From positions 1 through 46,036 of the forward strand of contig MNTV01000038.1 in the NCBI GenBank assembly GCA_001917175.1: DNA of 46,036 bases, given 5' to 3'. This DNA comes from Azospirillum sp. 51_20 (GTDB lineage: Bacteria; Pseudomonadota; Alphaproteobacteria; RF32; CAG-239). The notes under the pieces are model-generated. The model saw only the letters and a program-made list of their open reading frames with translations. It ran no database searches and had not been told where the DNA came from. Positions 8,046-16,949 of the stretch are shown here, in pieces. The translations under genes and the position numbers were made by a program. The number at the start of each line of letters is the position of its first letter. Position 1 is the stretch's first letter.

Positions 8046-9653
8046 TTATTTTTCAAGCTGATCGGCAATTGTCTTTCCCGCGGCGGACGGCTTTGATATA
8101 TGAGGATAAGTGTATTCGTAAAGGGGGAGCCGGCTTTCCTGCTCTTTGGCAGAGTGTTTTCCGGCAAATGAACGGTTATGGCCGGCCAGGCAGTCGTTTA
8201 CGATTTTCGCGGCGGTTGCTGCCTGTTGCAGGTATAAACTGCAAAGGGAGGAACTTTTGCCGGTTTCCGTCCGGTCAAAGTAAAGTCGGGAATTTTGTCT
8301 GAACCGTGATCCGACGGCGGATATCTGTTCTAAATTGTAGTCGATGAAGCGGTGTGTCAGTTGATATTGCAGTTCCCGAAGGGAAAGGCCGGGATATTGT
8401 TTTTTGAGTGTGTCGCCTTCTTCGTTGATGAATTTTTGTCCGCGCAGCAGAAGTAGTTTCTTTTCCGCGTCGTTGTTGTTTTCCGTTTGCCGGTTGCGGT
8501 TGAGAAATTCTCTTTGCCGTTCTTCGTCCATCCCCCATTCCCGCATGATACGGCGGGCCTGTTCCCGTCTTTGCGGATGATTTAAAACTTCCTTTTCAAT
8601 GTCTTTTCCGCCGTCGCACAGCACTCTGAACATGCCGTTGTAAATCAGCCCGTCTTCCAAAAAGCGTTTCTGCGCCTGCTCGTCGGCAATACCCGCCAAT
8701 GCAAAGGTGTCTTTGATAACGGTCGTGTTTTTCAAACTTTCGAAAGTCAGCGGAGCCGCCAGTGCCTCGTCCAGTTCCCTCATGGCTTCCGGCGAATATT
8801 GCGCGGTTTGTGAAATCTTCCGGGCTTCCGCCAGCAGTTCCCGATTGCTTAAGGCAGACAGTTTTCCGTCCCGCCACAGGGATCGGGTGTGGTTTTTGAT
8901 TTGTTTCAGAGCGGGGTTCATAATATAAGATCGCCATTTGTCGGCGCCCTCTTTGTCGCCGCTGCGCAAACGGGCGCTCATAACCGCCAAAGGATACATC
9001 ATGCCGTTCAGGCGCGCGTTGGCAAGAAAGTCTGCAATTGCCGGGTTGGAGTGCTCCTGCACGATTTTCAGGCAGGCAAACGCGTCGCAATAAGCTTCGT
9101 TGTCGGTTCCCGTGCAATGAACGGCTTCGTGGTACAGGCCGCGTTTTTTGCTCACTTCAAAAATGTCGACGCCGTCCAGAGCCTCCCGCAGTTCCGGCGA
9201 AATGCCGGAAAACATGATTTTGCCGCTTGCAGCCATGTTTTTTTCCTTGTTGTCAAGAAAAATAAAAGAACGGTCAAACATTGTGATAAAGTTCGTGTTG
9301 CTGCCGAGGTTGTAAAAACCGGCGACAAACTGTTCGTAAGATATTTCCCCTCGGCTGCCGGATTGTTGTGTCTGCCGCTGAAAGTTTTGGTAAGCTTGTT
9401 CCGTTTCCCGGTCGGAAACGCCGAAACTCCGCAGCGCCTGCCGGGCGGTTTCAAACTTCAGCCGTTCGTCGTCCGAGCCGAGGCCGCAAAGTTCGTTGTC
9501 CGCCTTGCGGTGCAAAAATTCCCTTTCCAGACGATCATGGTCAACCAGGCAGACGGTCTGCGGTCTGGCAATTTCCGGCGCTTCCGCTTCTTGTCTGAGA
9601 GCGCCGGCAAAATCCTGCATTTTGTCGACCCAAAGGGAATGTTCGCTTATCAT
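8046..9653 (-). CDS. Uncharacterised 535-residue protein with HExxH zinc-protease-like motif
   Basis: I do not recognise a family. The protein is soluble, with no signal peptide or membrane segment, and rich in charged helical stretches, especially Arg/Glu/Gln-rich regions after residue 350. The notable element is HEAVH at residues 175-179 followed by NEAYCDAFA, giving Glu186 and Asp190. This matches the HExxH...ExxxD arrangement of gluzincin-type zinc metalloproteases. Just before it is FEVSKKRGLY, and residues ~117-150 look like a beta-rich core. It is monocistronic, between tRNA-Lys and the rnf cluster. Catalytic activity is inferred from the motif only; a secreted effector or toxin role is possible but unsupported. 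Confidence 0.6.
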   Translation of the reverse strand: MISEHSLWVDKMQDFAGALRQEAEAPEIARPQTVCLVDHDRLEREFLHRKADNELCGLGSDDERLKFETARQALRSFGVSDRETEQAYQNFQRQTQQSGSRGEISYEQFVAGFYNLGSNTNFITMFDRSFIFLDNKEKNMAASGKIMFSGISPELREALDGVDIFEVSKKRGLYHEAVHCTGTDNEAYCDAFACLKIVQEHSNPAIADFLANARLNGMMYPLAVMSARLRSGDKEGADKWRSYIMNPALKQIKNHTRSLWRDGKLSALSNRELLAEARKISQTAQYSPEAMRELDEALAAPLTFESLKNTTVIKDTFALAGIADEQAQKRFLEDGLIYNGMFRVLCDGGKDIEKEVLNHPQRREQARRIMREWGMDEERQREFLNRNRQTENNNDAEKKLLLLRGQKFINEEGDTLKKQYPGLSLRELQYQLTHRFIDYNLEQISAVGSRFRQNSRLYFDRTETGKSSSLCSLYLQQAATAAKIVNDCLAGHNRSFAGKHSAKEQESRLPLYEYTYPHISKPSAAGKTIADQLEK

Positions 9654-9718
9654 TGTTTTTATCCTTATGATTTAAGAAAAATGATAACAGACGGAGCGGG
9701 TTTCGTCGGGAATATTGT

Positions 9719-10300
9719 TCAGTTGCCGATTCCCGAAAAGCCCATGAAAGCCATTGAGAGAAGGGCGGCGGTGATGAGGGCGATCGGCGCGCCGCGCACG
9801 GATTGCGGCAAGGCGTCCTGGTTTTGGCTGATGCGTTCCCTCAAACCTGCCATCAGTACAATGGCGAGGGTAAAGCCGGCGGCGTTGGCCAGGCCGAAGC
9901 AGACCGAAAGCGACAGCGAAAAGCCCTTTTGTATGGAGAGGATGGCAACGCCCAAGACCGCGCAGTTGGTGGTAATCAGCGGCAGATAGATGCCGAGCGC
10001 CTGATACAGGGCGGGAGAAACTTTTTTGATAATGATTTCCACCATCTGTACCAAAGCGGCGATCACCAGAATGAAAACGACCGTGTTCATAAATTCCAGA
10101 TGATACGGCACCAGCAGCCGGTAGTAAATCAGATAAGTGGCGACGGACGAGATGGTCATGACGAACATGACGGCCAGCCCCATGCCGACGGCGGTGGAGA
10201 TTTTTTTGGATACACCGAGAAACGGGCAAATGCCCAGAAACTGCGACAGGACGATGTTGTTGACCAAAATGGCGGAAATGAAAATCATGGTAACGCTCAT
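9719..10300 (-). CDS. rnfA: Rnf complex subunit A (membrane)
   Basis: A 193-residue, six-helix membrane protein with the conserved start MIFISAILVNNIVLSQFLGICPFLGVSK and the internal LPLITTNCAVLG motif of RnfA/RsxA. With RnfE it holds an iron-sulfur centre at the membrane core through paired cysteines (Cys in LGICPFLG and in TTNCAVLG), as known for the family. The gene starts immediately after the rnfE stop and is the last of the cluster. Rnf couples electron flow between ferredoxin and NAD to Na+ or H+ translocation. Confidence 0.95.
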   Translation of the reverse strand: MSVTMIFISAILVNNIVLSQFLGICPFLGVSKKISTAVGMGLAVMFVMTISSVATYLIYYRLLVPYHLEFMNTVVFILVIAALVQMVEIIIKKVSPALYQALGIYLPLITTNCAVLGVAILSIQKGFSLSLSVCFGLANAAGFTLAIVLMAGLRERISQNQDALPQSVRGAPIALITAALLSMAFMGFSGIGN

Positions 10301-10897
10301 TTATTTTACTCCCCGCAGGCGGTTGAAGACAATGATCAGCCCGGCAAGTGCCAGAAAAGCGCCCGGCGGCATGACAAACAGCAGGACGGGGTACCCTTCT
10401 TCTCCGATCAGGCCGTGGCCGAGCAGACTGCCGGCGCCCAGAATTTCACGCACCGAGCCGAGCAGCGAAAGCGCCAGGGTAAAACCGATGCCCATGCCGA
10501 GAGCGTCGAGGAAAGATTGAAAAACGTTGTTTTTCGAGGCAAACGCTTCCGCACGGCCGAGAATGATGCAGTTGACCACGATCAGCGGAATATAGATCCC
10601 CAGTCTGGCGTGCAGAGCCGGCAGCCGGGCGGCCATCATCATATCGATGACCGTGACGATTGAAGCGATCAGCACGATATAGCAGGGAATGCGCACCATG
10701 GCGGGGATGAAGTTTTTGCAAAGCGAGATGACGCAGTTGGACAAAAGCAGGGTAAAGGCGGTGGCAACTCCCATGCCGAGCGCGTTTTCAAGCGAAGTGG
10801 TAACGCCCAAGGTCGGACACATGCCGAGCATCATGACGAAAACCGGATTTTCGCGGACGATGCCGCGGGTGAGGTTGGAGAGGCTTTTATTCTTCAT
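10301..10897 (-). CDS. rnfE: Rnf complex subunit E (membrane)
   Basis: A 198-residue membrane protein, paralogous to RnfA, with RGIVRENPVFVMMLGMCPTLGVTTSLENALGMG and IYIPLIVVNCIILGRAEAFA, both characteristic of RnfE/RsxE. The ATG at 10897 has a GGAG ribosome site about 9 bases upstream and overlaps the end of rnfG by 11 bases. An in-frame ATG at 10915 lacks such a site. The two conserved cysteines, in GMCPTLG and VVNCIILG, correspond to the cluster-binding pair shared with RnfA. Confidence 0.95.
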   Translation of the reverse strand: MKNKSLSNLTRGIVRENPVFVMMLGMCPTLGVTTSLENALGMGVATAFTLLLSNCVISLCKNFIPAMVRIPCYIVLIASIVTVIDMMMAARLPALHARLGIYIPLIVVNCIILGRAEAFASKNNVFQSFLDALGMGIGFTLALSLLGSVREILGAGSLLGHGLIGEEGYPVLLFVMPPGAFLALAGLIIVFNRLRGVK

Positions 10898-11483
10898 GAC
10901 CGGTTGCTCCCGCATTAAATTTCTTGTATGTTGAAACCGCTTTTTCCACCGCGTCGATCACCGCCCGCGAGCTGATGGTGGCGCCGGTGACGGCGTCGAT
11001 TTCCCCGCCGTCTTTCTTTAATTTGAATTGATCGTGGTAAGAGTTGAGGCCGATAAACTGGTCGGCGAATTTACTTTCCGCAATTTTGGTGCCAAGTCCC
11101 GGCGTTTCTTTTTGCTCGATGACTTTATAACCGGTAACGGTGCCGTCCATCAGCATGCCGATGATCAGTTCGATTCTGCCGCCGAAACCGTTGTCGGAAA
11201 AGGTTTTGATCGCGACCGAAGTGACGATGCCGTTTTCCCGCGCCGGGTAAAGTTCGAGTTCGGATTTTCCGTCGGGGGTGGCGATGGTTGTTTTTTCGGC
11301 AAACGGATTGTTGTCGAAAGTTCCGACCACTTCGCGGATGGCATCAAGCGTTTTTTGATCTTTGGCCCGGGCGATCGGTTCCTTGGTAATCTGATAGACA
11401 TATCCGAGGGCGGCGGCCGACAGCACGGCGACCGCAAGCAGGGCGGCAATCATGTTGAATAAAGTTGATTTTATCGGTTTCAT
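10887..11483 (-). CDS. rnfG: Rnf complex subunit G (covalent FMN protein)
   Basis: A 198-residue protein with one N-terminal membrane anchor (residues ~8-30) and a periplasmic FMN-binding domain. The attachment site DAVTGATISSRAV near residue 165 carries the threonine to which FMN is attached by ApbE in this family; apbE is in the same cluster. The motif ETPGLGTKIAESKFADQF is also typical. It overlaps rnfE at its end and follows rnfD without a gap. Confidence 0.95.
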   Translation of the reverse strand: MKPIKSTLFNMIAALLAVAVLSAAALGYVYQITKEPIARAKDQKTLDAIREVVGTFDNNPFAEKTTIATPDGKSELELYPARENGIVTSVAIKTFSDNGFGGRIELIIGMLMDGTVTGYKVIEQKETPGLGTKIAESKFADQFIGLNSYHDQFKLKKDGGEIDAVTGATISSRAVIDAVEKAVSTYKKFNAGATGHEE

Positions 11484-12476
11484 TTATTTTCTCCCGGTTC
11501 CGAATATGCGCGGGTGGACGTAACGGTCAATCAGCGGTACGAAGGCGTTCATGATCAGAATGGCAAAGGAAACGCCTTCCGGATAAGAACTGTAACGGCG
11601 GATGACAAAGGTGAGCACGCCGCAGCCGACGGCAAAGACGATGCGGCCGTTTTTACTCATCGGTGAGGTTGTGTAGTCCGTTGCCATGAAAAAGGCGCCG
11701 AGCAGAAGTCCGCCCGACAGCAGGTGCGTTACCGGTTCGGCTGCCGGTGAACCGGTAGTCAGCCAGCAGATGCCGGTGAGGATGAAAAATGTGCCGAGAT
11801 AGTAAAGCGGGATATGCCAGGAAATGACTTTCCGGTATAAAAGATAAAGAAAACCGATCAGCAGTGCCAGAGCCGAAACTTCTCCCATCGAACCGCCGGT
11901 GTAGCCCAGAAACATTTCCAGATAACCGGGCAGCTCGCTCAAACTGCCGGTCAGCTGCGTGGCGGAAGTGGCGGCGTCGACATGTTTGAGAATGCCGAGC
12001 GTGGTGGCCGAAGTGGTAACGTCGGCGTTCATAAAGTCAAACAAATGCGGCCGCACCCAGGTCGTCATTTGTACGGGGAAAGAGATGAAAAGGAAAACGC
12101 GGCCGACAAGCGCCGGGTTAAAAAGGTTTTTGCCGATGCCGCCAAATGCCATTTTGGTAATGACGATGGCAACAAAACAGCCGATCAGCGTCATCCAGAC
12201 AGGCATGTTGCAGGGCAGGTTATAGGCAAGCAGCAGACCGGTAACTACGGCCGAAAGGTCGCGTGTGGACGGCGTCGTTTTCAGCCACCATTTTGAGCAG
12301 ACGTATTCAAACAACACGCAGCCGGCCACGGCAGTCACCATGGTGATAAGCGCCGCCATGCCGAACAGGGCGACGGCGGCAAGCCCGGCCGGTGCAAGCG
12401 CGATAATAACGTCGCGCATGATCGAGCGGGTGTCGACGGGAGAATAAAAATGCGGAGCAGTGGAAATTTTCAGCAT
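11484..12476 (-). CDS. rnfD: Rnf complex subunit D (membrane, covalent FMN)
   Basis: A 330-residue multi-span protein beginning MLKISTAPHFYSPVDTRSIMRDVIIALAPA, as in RnfD and NqrB. The segment TTSATTLGILK holds the Ser/Ala/Thr site where FMN is linked in the family. MAFGGIGKNLFNPALVGRVFL and a C-terminal YPEGVSFAILIMNAFVPLIDRYV are further signatures. The ATG at 12476 is preferred over a TTG at 12485. It forms part of the ion-conducting membrane core. Confidence 0.95.
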   Translation of the reverse strand: MLKISTAPHFYSPVDTRSIMRDVIIALAPAGLAAVALFGMAALITMVTAVAGCVLFEYVCSKWWLKTTPSTRDLSAVVTGLLLAYNLPCNMPVWMTLIGCFVAIVITKMAFGGIGKNLFNPALVGRVFLFISFPVQMTTWVRPHLFDFMNADVTTSATTLGILKHVDAATSATQLTGSLSELPGYLEMFLGYTGGSMGEVSALALLIGFLYLLYRKVISWHIPLYYLGTFFILTGICWLTTGSPAAEPVTHLLSGGLLLGAFFMATDYTTSPMSKNGRIVFAVGCGVLTFVIRRYSSYPEGVSFAILIMNAFVPLIDRYVHPRIFGTGRK

Positions 12477-12489
12477 GTCGATCAAAGTC

Positions 12490-13809
12490 CTATTTCTTTT
12501 TGCGTATTTCGTATTTTGCCAGTTTGCAGTAGTCGGTCAGCGGAACCCGGGCCGGGCAGATATAGGAACAACTGCCGCATTCGATGCAGTCGAGAACGTG
12601 AATTTTCTTGGCTTCCTGATATTCTCCGCGGCGGACAAAACCGGTGATGGCAAAAGGCTCCAGCCCCTGCGGGCAGACTTCCGCGCAGCGTCCGCAGCGG
12701 ATGCAGGCGGTTTGTTCGGGATCAAAGACGGAATCTTCTTTTAGCAGCAGGATGCCCGAGGTGGTTTTGGTTACCGGTGCCGACAGGTTGGTGGCGGCTA
12801 CGCCCATCATCGGTCCGCCGAAGATGATTTTGCCCGGCGTTTCCAGCGGACCGGCCTTTTCAATCAGATAGGAGGCCGGCGTGCCGATACGCACGCGGTA
12901 GTTGCCGGGGCTTTGCAAATCGTCGCCGCTGACGGTGACAATGCGCTCAAACAGCGGCTTTCTTTTTTGCACGGCCTCGTATACGGCATGAACGGTGCCG
13001 ACGTTTTGCACCAGACAGTTGACGTCGATCGGCAGGCAGCCGGGGGGTACTTCGCGTCCGGTGACGGCGGCGATCAGCTGCCGTTCCGCGCCCTGCGGAT
13101 ATTTGGTTTTGCAGACGACGACGTTGACGCCGACATAGCGGCGGGTGAGCCTGTGCATAACTTCGATTGCCGCCGGTTTGTTTTCATCAATGGCGATTAC
13201 CGCTTTCTGGATGCCGAGCGCCCGGTTTAAGATTTTGGCGCCGATGATGATCTGTTCCGCTTTTTCCTGCATCAGGCGGTCGTCGGCGGTCAGATAGGGT
13301 TCGCATTCAATGCCGTTTAAGATGATGTAGTCGATTTTTTTGCCGGCCGGCAGGGTGACTTTGATCGGGGTCGGATAACCGGCGCCGCCCATGCCGACAA
13401 TGCCGGCATTTCGGATAATGCTGACGATTTCTTCCGGCGAAGCGGTGATGTCCTTGACCAGATCGGGGGTGCGGTCGATCGTTTCTTCCCATTCGTCGCC
13501 TTCGGTCCTGATGGTGATCATTTTTTCCAGATAACCGACTTCGCCGGTTACCTCTTCCACTTTGATCACTTCGCCGGAAACGGGAGAGTGTACGTCGGCG
13601 GAAACGATGCCGTCGGCATCGGCAATCATGGTGCCGACTTTGACCCGGTCGCCTTTCTTGACCAGAATTTTGGCCGGCGCGCCGATATGCTGCTTGACCG
13701 GTACATATACGGTTTCGGGGATGCCGGCGTCTTCGATCGGGAGATATGAGGTGTTTTTGTGCTTGTCGGGATGGATACCGCCGACGGAAAAAGTTTTAGT
13801 TTTGCTCAT
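12490..13809 (-). CDS. rnfC: Rnf complex subunit C (NADH/FMN- and 4Fe-4S-binding)
   Basis: A 439-residue protein from the ATG at 13809, which has a strong AAAGGAG site and overlaps rnfB by 14 bases; an upstream in-frame extension to 13926 would run through rnfB and is rejected. It begins with the RnfC pattern GGIHPDKHK. It has the Gly-rich nucleotide/FMN region GIVGMGGAGYPTPIKV and ILNGIECEPYLTADDRLM, and two C-terminal ferredoxin motifs CIRCGRCAEVCPQ and CIECGSCSYICP. It is the NAD(H)-reacting subunit on the cytoplasmic face. Confidence 0.95.
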   Translation of the reverse strand: MSKTKTFSVGGIHPDKHKNTSYLPIEDAGIPETVYVPVKQHIGAPAKILVKKGDRVKVGTMIADADGIVSADVHSPVSGEVIKVEEVTGEVGYLEKMITIRTEGDEWEETIDRTPDLVKDITASPEEIVSIIRNAGIVGMGGAGYPTPIKVTLPAGKKIDYIILNGIECEPYLTADDRLMQEKAEQIIIGAKILNRALGIQKAVIAIDENKPAAIEVMHRLTRRYVGVNVVVCKTKYPQGAERQLIAAVTGREVPPGCLPIDVNCLVQNVGTVHAVYEAVQKRKPLFERIVTVSGDDLQSPGNYRVRIGTPASYLIEKAGPLETPGKIIFGGPMMGVAATNLSAPVTKTTSGILLLKEDSVFDPEQTACIRCGRCAEVCPQGLEPFAITGFVRRGEYQEAKKIHVLDCIECGSCSYICPARVPLTDYCKLAKYEIRKKK

Positions 13810-14641
13810 TTTTGTCTCCTTTGGCTCCGGTATAGACGATGGCGCCGGTCGGGCAGCCGGCCGCCAGTTCCGCACCGTAAAGCTTGGCCGAAACCGAAGG
13901 CGGAATGCGGGAAAGATTTTCTTCAACGGTGACTTCCGGGCAGATTTTGGTGCATTTCATGCAGGCAATGCAGGCGGCTTTGCAGTTTTTGCGGGCGGTT
14001 GCGCCTTTTTGTTTGTTGCTGCAGGCCACATAAACCATTACCCCGTTTTTTCCGCGGGGGCGGATTTCGTATAATCCGCGCGGGCAGATGCGGACGCAGG
14101 CGCCGCAGGAAGTGCATTTGTCGGGGTTGACTCTGGGCAGGCCGGTCTGATCGTCCATTTCGATGGCGCCGAAAGGACAGTTGCGGACGCAGTCGCCGAG
14201 CCGGAGACAGCCGTTCGGGCAGCCGGTTTTGCCGACAAAGGCGCGGTTGGCCAGCCGACAGCTTTGCAGGCCGATGTATTCTACTTTGTCGGGGGCGTTT
14301 TCACAGGTGCCGTTGCAATGCAGCACCGCTACCGTCGGTTCGTGCTCCGGCGTGGAATAGCCGAGCCGTTTGGCTACTTCGTTCATGACTTTGCTGCCGC
14401 CGACCGGGCAGTACAGGTGGGCAAAGGCTTCCGCGTCGGCATTGACGCAGGCGTTGGCAAAATCCTGACAGCCGGCTTTGCCGCAGGCGCCGCAGTTGGC
14501 CTGCGGTAAAAGGGCGGCGATTTTGTCGGCCAGCGGATTGCCGGCAACCTTGAATTTCTGCGCGGCAAAGTAAAGAACCAGCGCCGCAGCCAGGGCAATC
14601 AGCGACAAAACGACAATGTTGGCTATGATTAGTTCGCTCAT
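13796..14641 (-). CDS. rnfB: Rnf complex subunit B (ferredoxin-like, long Cys-rich form)
   Basis: A 281-residue protein with one N-terminal membrane helix (residues ~5-27), the NCGACGKAGCQDFA cluster near residue 50, and a long C-terminal region with several further ferredoxin-type motifs: CRLAN...GCPNGCLRLGDCVRNCPFGAI, CTSCGACVRICPRG and CIACMKCTKICP. It is much longer than the ~190-residue enterobacterial RsxB and resembles the long forms of strict anaerobes. It would accept electrons from ferredoxin. A 78-base gap separates it from rseC, and a CCCCC-containing AT-rich stretch there could hold a weak internal promoter. Confidence 0.93.
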   Translation of the reverse strand: MSELIIANIVVLSLIALAAALVLYFAAQKFKVAGNPLADKIAALLPQANCGACGKAGCQDFANACVNADAEAFAHLYCPVGGSKVMNEVAKRLGYSTPEHEPTVAVLHCNGTCENAPDKVEYIGLQSCRLANRAFVGKTGCPNGCLRLGDCVRNCPFGAIEMDDQTGLPRVNPDKCTSCGACVRICPRGLYEIRPRGKNGVMVYVACSNKQKGATARKNCKAACIACMKCTKICPEVTVEENLSRIPPSVSAKLYGAELAAGCPTGAIVYTGAKGDKNEQN

Positions 14642-14719
14642 GGCAACTCTCTTGAGAATTTATAAATTATGCGTTTATACATAACATAAATTCGGGGGAT
14701 GCAAAATCTTTTTTTGCAC

Positions 14720-15127
14720 TTATCGCAATTTAATTTCTGTTTTTGCCCCGATATGTCGGCGGAAGAAAAACAGCAGCAGATAATAAAGAGCGGGCGCCGC
14801 CAGCGCGGAAAAGGCGGCGGTGTCTTCCCCGGCGCCGGCGGCAAGCGGAATGAACAGACCGGCAAGCGTAAAGGCAAGCGGCAGCGCGTAGGCAATGAGG
14901 GCGGCATAGACGGCGCTTTTTTCGCTGATCGTCAGCGTGACCCGTTCGCCGACATGGTAGGACGAGGCGTCCGTAACTTTGATTTCCGCCTTGTTTTCGC
15001 CGTCGTTTCCGGCATGGCAGAAGTTTCTGACGGCGCAGCCGCCGCAGGCTTCCGACCGTTTGAAGGTTACCGTGACCGTATGTTGGCCGACGGCGGTTAC
15101 GGTGCCGGCGCGTTCGTGGGTTTCCAT
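14720..15127 (-). CDS. rseC: RseC/MucC-family membrane protein of the Rnf/SoxR-reducing locus
   Basis: A 135-residue protein with an N-terminal cytoplasmic domain carrying the ACGGCAVRNFC cysteine motif (residues ~27-37) and two hydrophobic helices around residues 75-95 and 105-125. This layout and the linkage to rnf genes are those of RseC/MucC proteins, which in E. coli help keep SoxR reduced together with the Rsx complex. It starts 1 base after the apbE stop, indicating translational coupling. Confidence 0.85.
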   Translation of the reverse strand: METHERAGTVTAVGQHTVTVTFKRSEACGGCAVRNFCHAGNDGENKAEIKVTDASSYHVGERVTLTISEKSAVYAALIAYALPLAFTLAGLFIPLAAGAGEDTAAFSALAAPALYYLLLFFFRRHIGAKTEIKLR

Positions 15128-15128
15128 T

Positions 15129-16145
15129 TTATTTTTCTCCCGTCATTTTTTTTGCTTCTGACGAAAACTGCGGAACGATGCCGCTGCCGTCGCGGACGAA
15201 CAGAATAACGGCCAGGCCGTTTTCTTCGGCAAAAGCGAGGGCTTCTTTTTCGCCCATGGCCGTCAGGGCGGTGGCCAGAGCGTCGGCGGTCATGCAGTCG
15301 TCGTGAAATACGGTGACGGACGCCAGGCCGTTTTCAACCGGATAGCCGGTTTGGGGCGAGATGGTGTGGGAAAATTTCCTGCCGCCGTCGTAATAAAAGT
15401 TGCGATAGTCGCCGGAAGTGGCGACGGCGCGGTTTTTGACGGTGAGGACGTAGGCGTTTTCGGTATAATGTCCTTCCGGTTTGACGATGCCGACGTTCCA
15501 GCCGTCGACGTCTTCCGATTTGCGGCCGGCCGCCCGCACTTCGCCGCCGATTTCGACCACGTAGTCGCGAATGCCGAGTTCCTCCAGTTTTTCCGCCACG
15601 CGGTCGACGCCGTAGCCTTTGGCTATGGCCGAAAGGTTAAGCGTGACTTCGCTGTTGTCTTTTTTCAGTTTTTGCCAGTCTTTGTCAAAGCGGATTTTGT
15701 CAAAGCCGGAGGTGGCCAGCAATGCCCGTATTTCTTTGTCGTCGGGACGTTTCTTTCCTTTTTTGACGCCGAATCCCCAAAGGTCGATCAGCCGGCCGAC
15801 GGTGGGATCGAAAGCGCCGCCGCTCAGGCGGTATATTTCATGGGCCTTTTTCATCACCTTTCGCATCGGTTCGGAAAGTTCCAGCCATTGTCCCGCGGGG
15901 GCGGCGTTGATTTTTGACAGTTCCGAATCCGGGTCGAAAACGGACATTTCCGCATTGACTTCGGTCAGCGTTTTTTCTATTTCTGCGGCGAGGTCGGCGG
16001 CAGCGGGGGAGTTTTTGATTTTGATGCCGTAGTAGGTGCCCATGGTCCGGCCAGAAATCGTTTCGTAGGACGGGCGTTCCTGCCACAGCCGGAAAATGCA
16101 GGCGGCCGCGATGATAAAAATGAGAATATATTTTAAAAGGCGCAT
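15129..16145 (-). CDS. apbE: ApbE-type FAD:protein FMN transferase
   Basis: A 338-residue protein with an N-terminal membrane anchor or lipoprotein-like segment (hydrophobic residues 6-18, with a Cys in AACIFRLW). It shows the family motifs SGRTMGTYYGIKI, LSGGAFDPTVGRLIDLWGFG, LNLSAIAKGYGVDRVAE, VEIGGEVRAAGRK and SGDYRNFYYDGGRKFSHTISPQTGYPV. It attaches FMN from FAD to threonines of RnfD and RnfG, and being first in this operon points to exactly that role. The ATG at 16145 was chosen because longer in-frame sequence antisense to the next gene has no family similarity. Confidence 0.93.
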   Translation of the reverse strand: MRLLKYILIFIIAAACIFRLWQERPSYETISGRTMGTYYGIKIKNSPAAADLAAEIEKTLTEVNAEMSVFDPDSELSKINAAPAGQWLELSEPMRKVMKKAHEIYRLSGGAFDPTVGRLIDLWGFGVKKGKKRPDDKEIRALLATSGFDKIRFDKDWQKLKKDNSEVTLNLSAIAKGYGVDRVAEKLEELGIRDYVVEIGGEVRAAGRKSEDVDGWNVGIVKPEGHYTENAYVLTVKNRAVATSGDYRNFYYDGGRKFSHTISPQTGYPVENGLASVTVFHDDCMTADALATALTAMGEKEALAFAEENGLAVILFVRDGSGIVPQFSSEAKKMTGEK

Positions 16146-16232
16146 GTTTTCGGGTCCGGAATTAGTAAAAATTTTATTATTTTGTGTTATCTTATCAACA
16201 AAATGGTCGTTTTTTATGAAAGGCAGTTCATT

Positions 16233-16949
16233 ATGAAAGAATATTTCCGAATTCTCAAGCAAAAAGTAAAAGACTTCTGGCGCAACCTGCGGGTCAGGGA
16301 ACAGTGGGCCTACATTACGGCGCTGTCGCGCAAAATATACGCCAAGGCTTACAACAAAATCAACGTGGCCGGAACTTATCTCGGACAGATCGGTATTTCG
16401 GCCAACGCGGTCAGTTGGAGCGGATTTGTCATCGGCGTGTTTGCCGTCAATTTTATTGCCATGGAAATGTACGGCTGGGCGTTGCTTGCCATTTTGCTGA
16501 ACCGCTTCTGCGACGGTTTGGATGGTGCCATTGCCCGGTCGACCAAAGTGACCGATTTCGGCGTTTTTCTCGATGCGACGCTTGACTATATTTTCTACGG
16601 CGGCGTCATTTTTGCCTTTGCCCTTGCCGACCCGGCCGAAAACGGCCTGGCCGCGGCCTGCATGCTGTTCGGTTTTGCCGCTGCCGGCTGCGCGATGCTG
16701 GCCTATTCGGTGGTTGCCTACAAAAACCATGCCGACCGGCAGCTTAACCTTGACCATTCGCCTTTTTATCTCGGCGGTCTGGCTCAGGGGTCGGAAACGC
16801 TGATCGCGCTGATGATTCTCTGTCTGTTTCCCGGCTGGTTTCCGGTGATGGCGATTCTGCTCGGCGTATTGTCGTTGATCAAGGCTTTCAGCATGATTGT
16901 TGCCGCCTATTACAATTTTGTAATCGTTCCCTTCCGCAAAGGAAAGTAG
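16233..16949 (+). CDS. CDP-alcohol phosphatidyltransferase family membrane enzyme
   Basis: A 238-residue membrane protein with the complete catalytic signature D-x2-DG-x2-AR-x7-G-x3-D-x3-D: Asp94, Asp97-Gly98, Ala101-Arg102, Gly110, Asp114 and Asp118. About six hydrophobic segments follow. Such enzymes transfer an alcohol headgroup using CDP-diacylglycerol or a CDP-alcohol. The substrate cannot be read from sequence. The ATG at 16233 is preferred over 16182 and 16203 because family similarity begins there. The next gene starts directly at its stop. It is divergent from the apbE-rnf operon across an 87-base AT-rich gap. Confidence 0.85.
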   Translation: MKEYFRILKQKVKDFWRNLRVREQWAYITALSRKIYAKAYNKINVAGTYLGQIGISANAVSWSGFVIGVFAVNFIAMEMYGWALLAILLNRFCDGLDGAIARSTKVTDFGVFLDATLDYIFYGGVIFAFALADPAENGLAAACMLFGFAAAGCAMLAYSVVAYKNHADRQLNLDHSPFYLGGLAQGSETLIALMILCLFPGWFPVMAILLGVLSLIKAFSMIVAAYYNFVIVPFRKGK

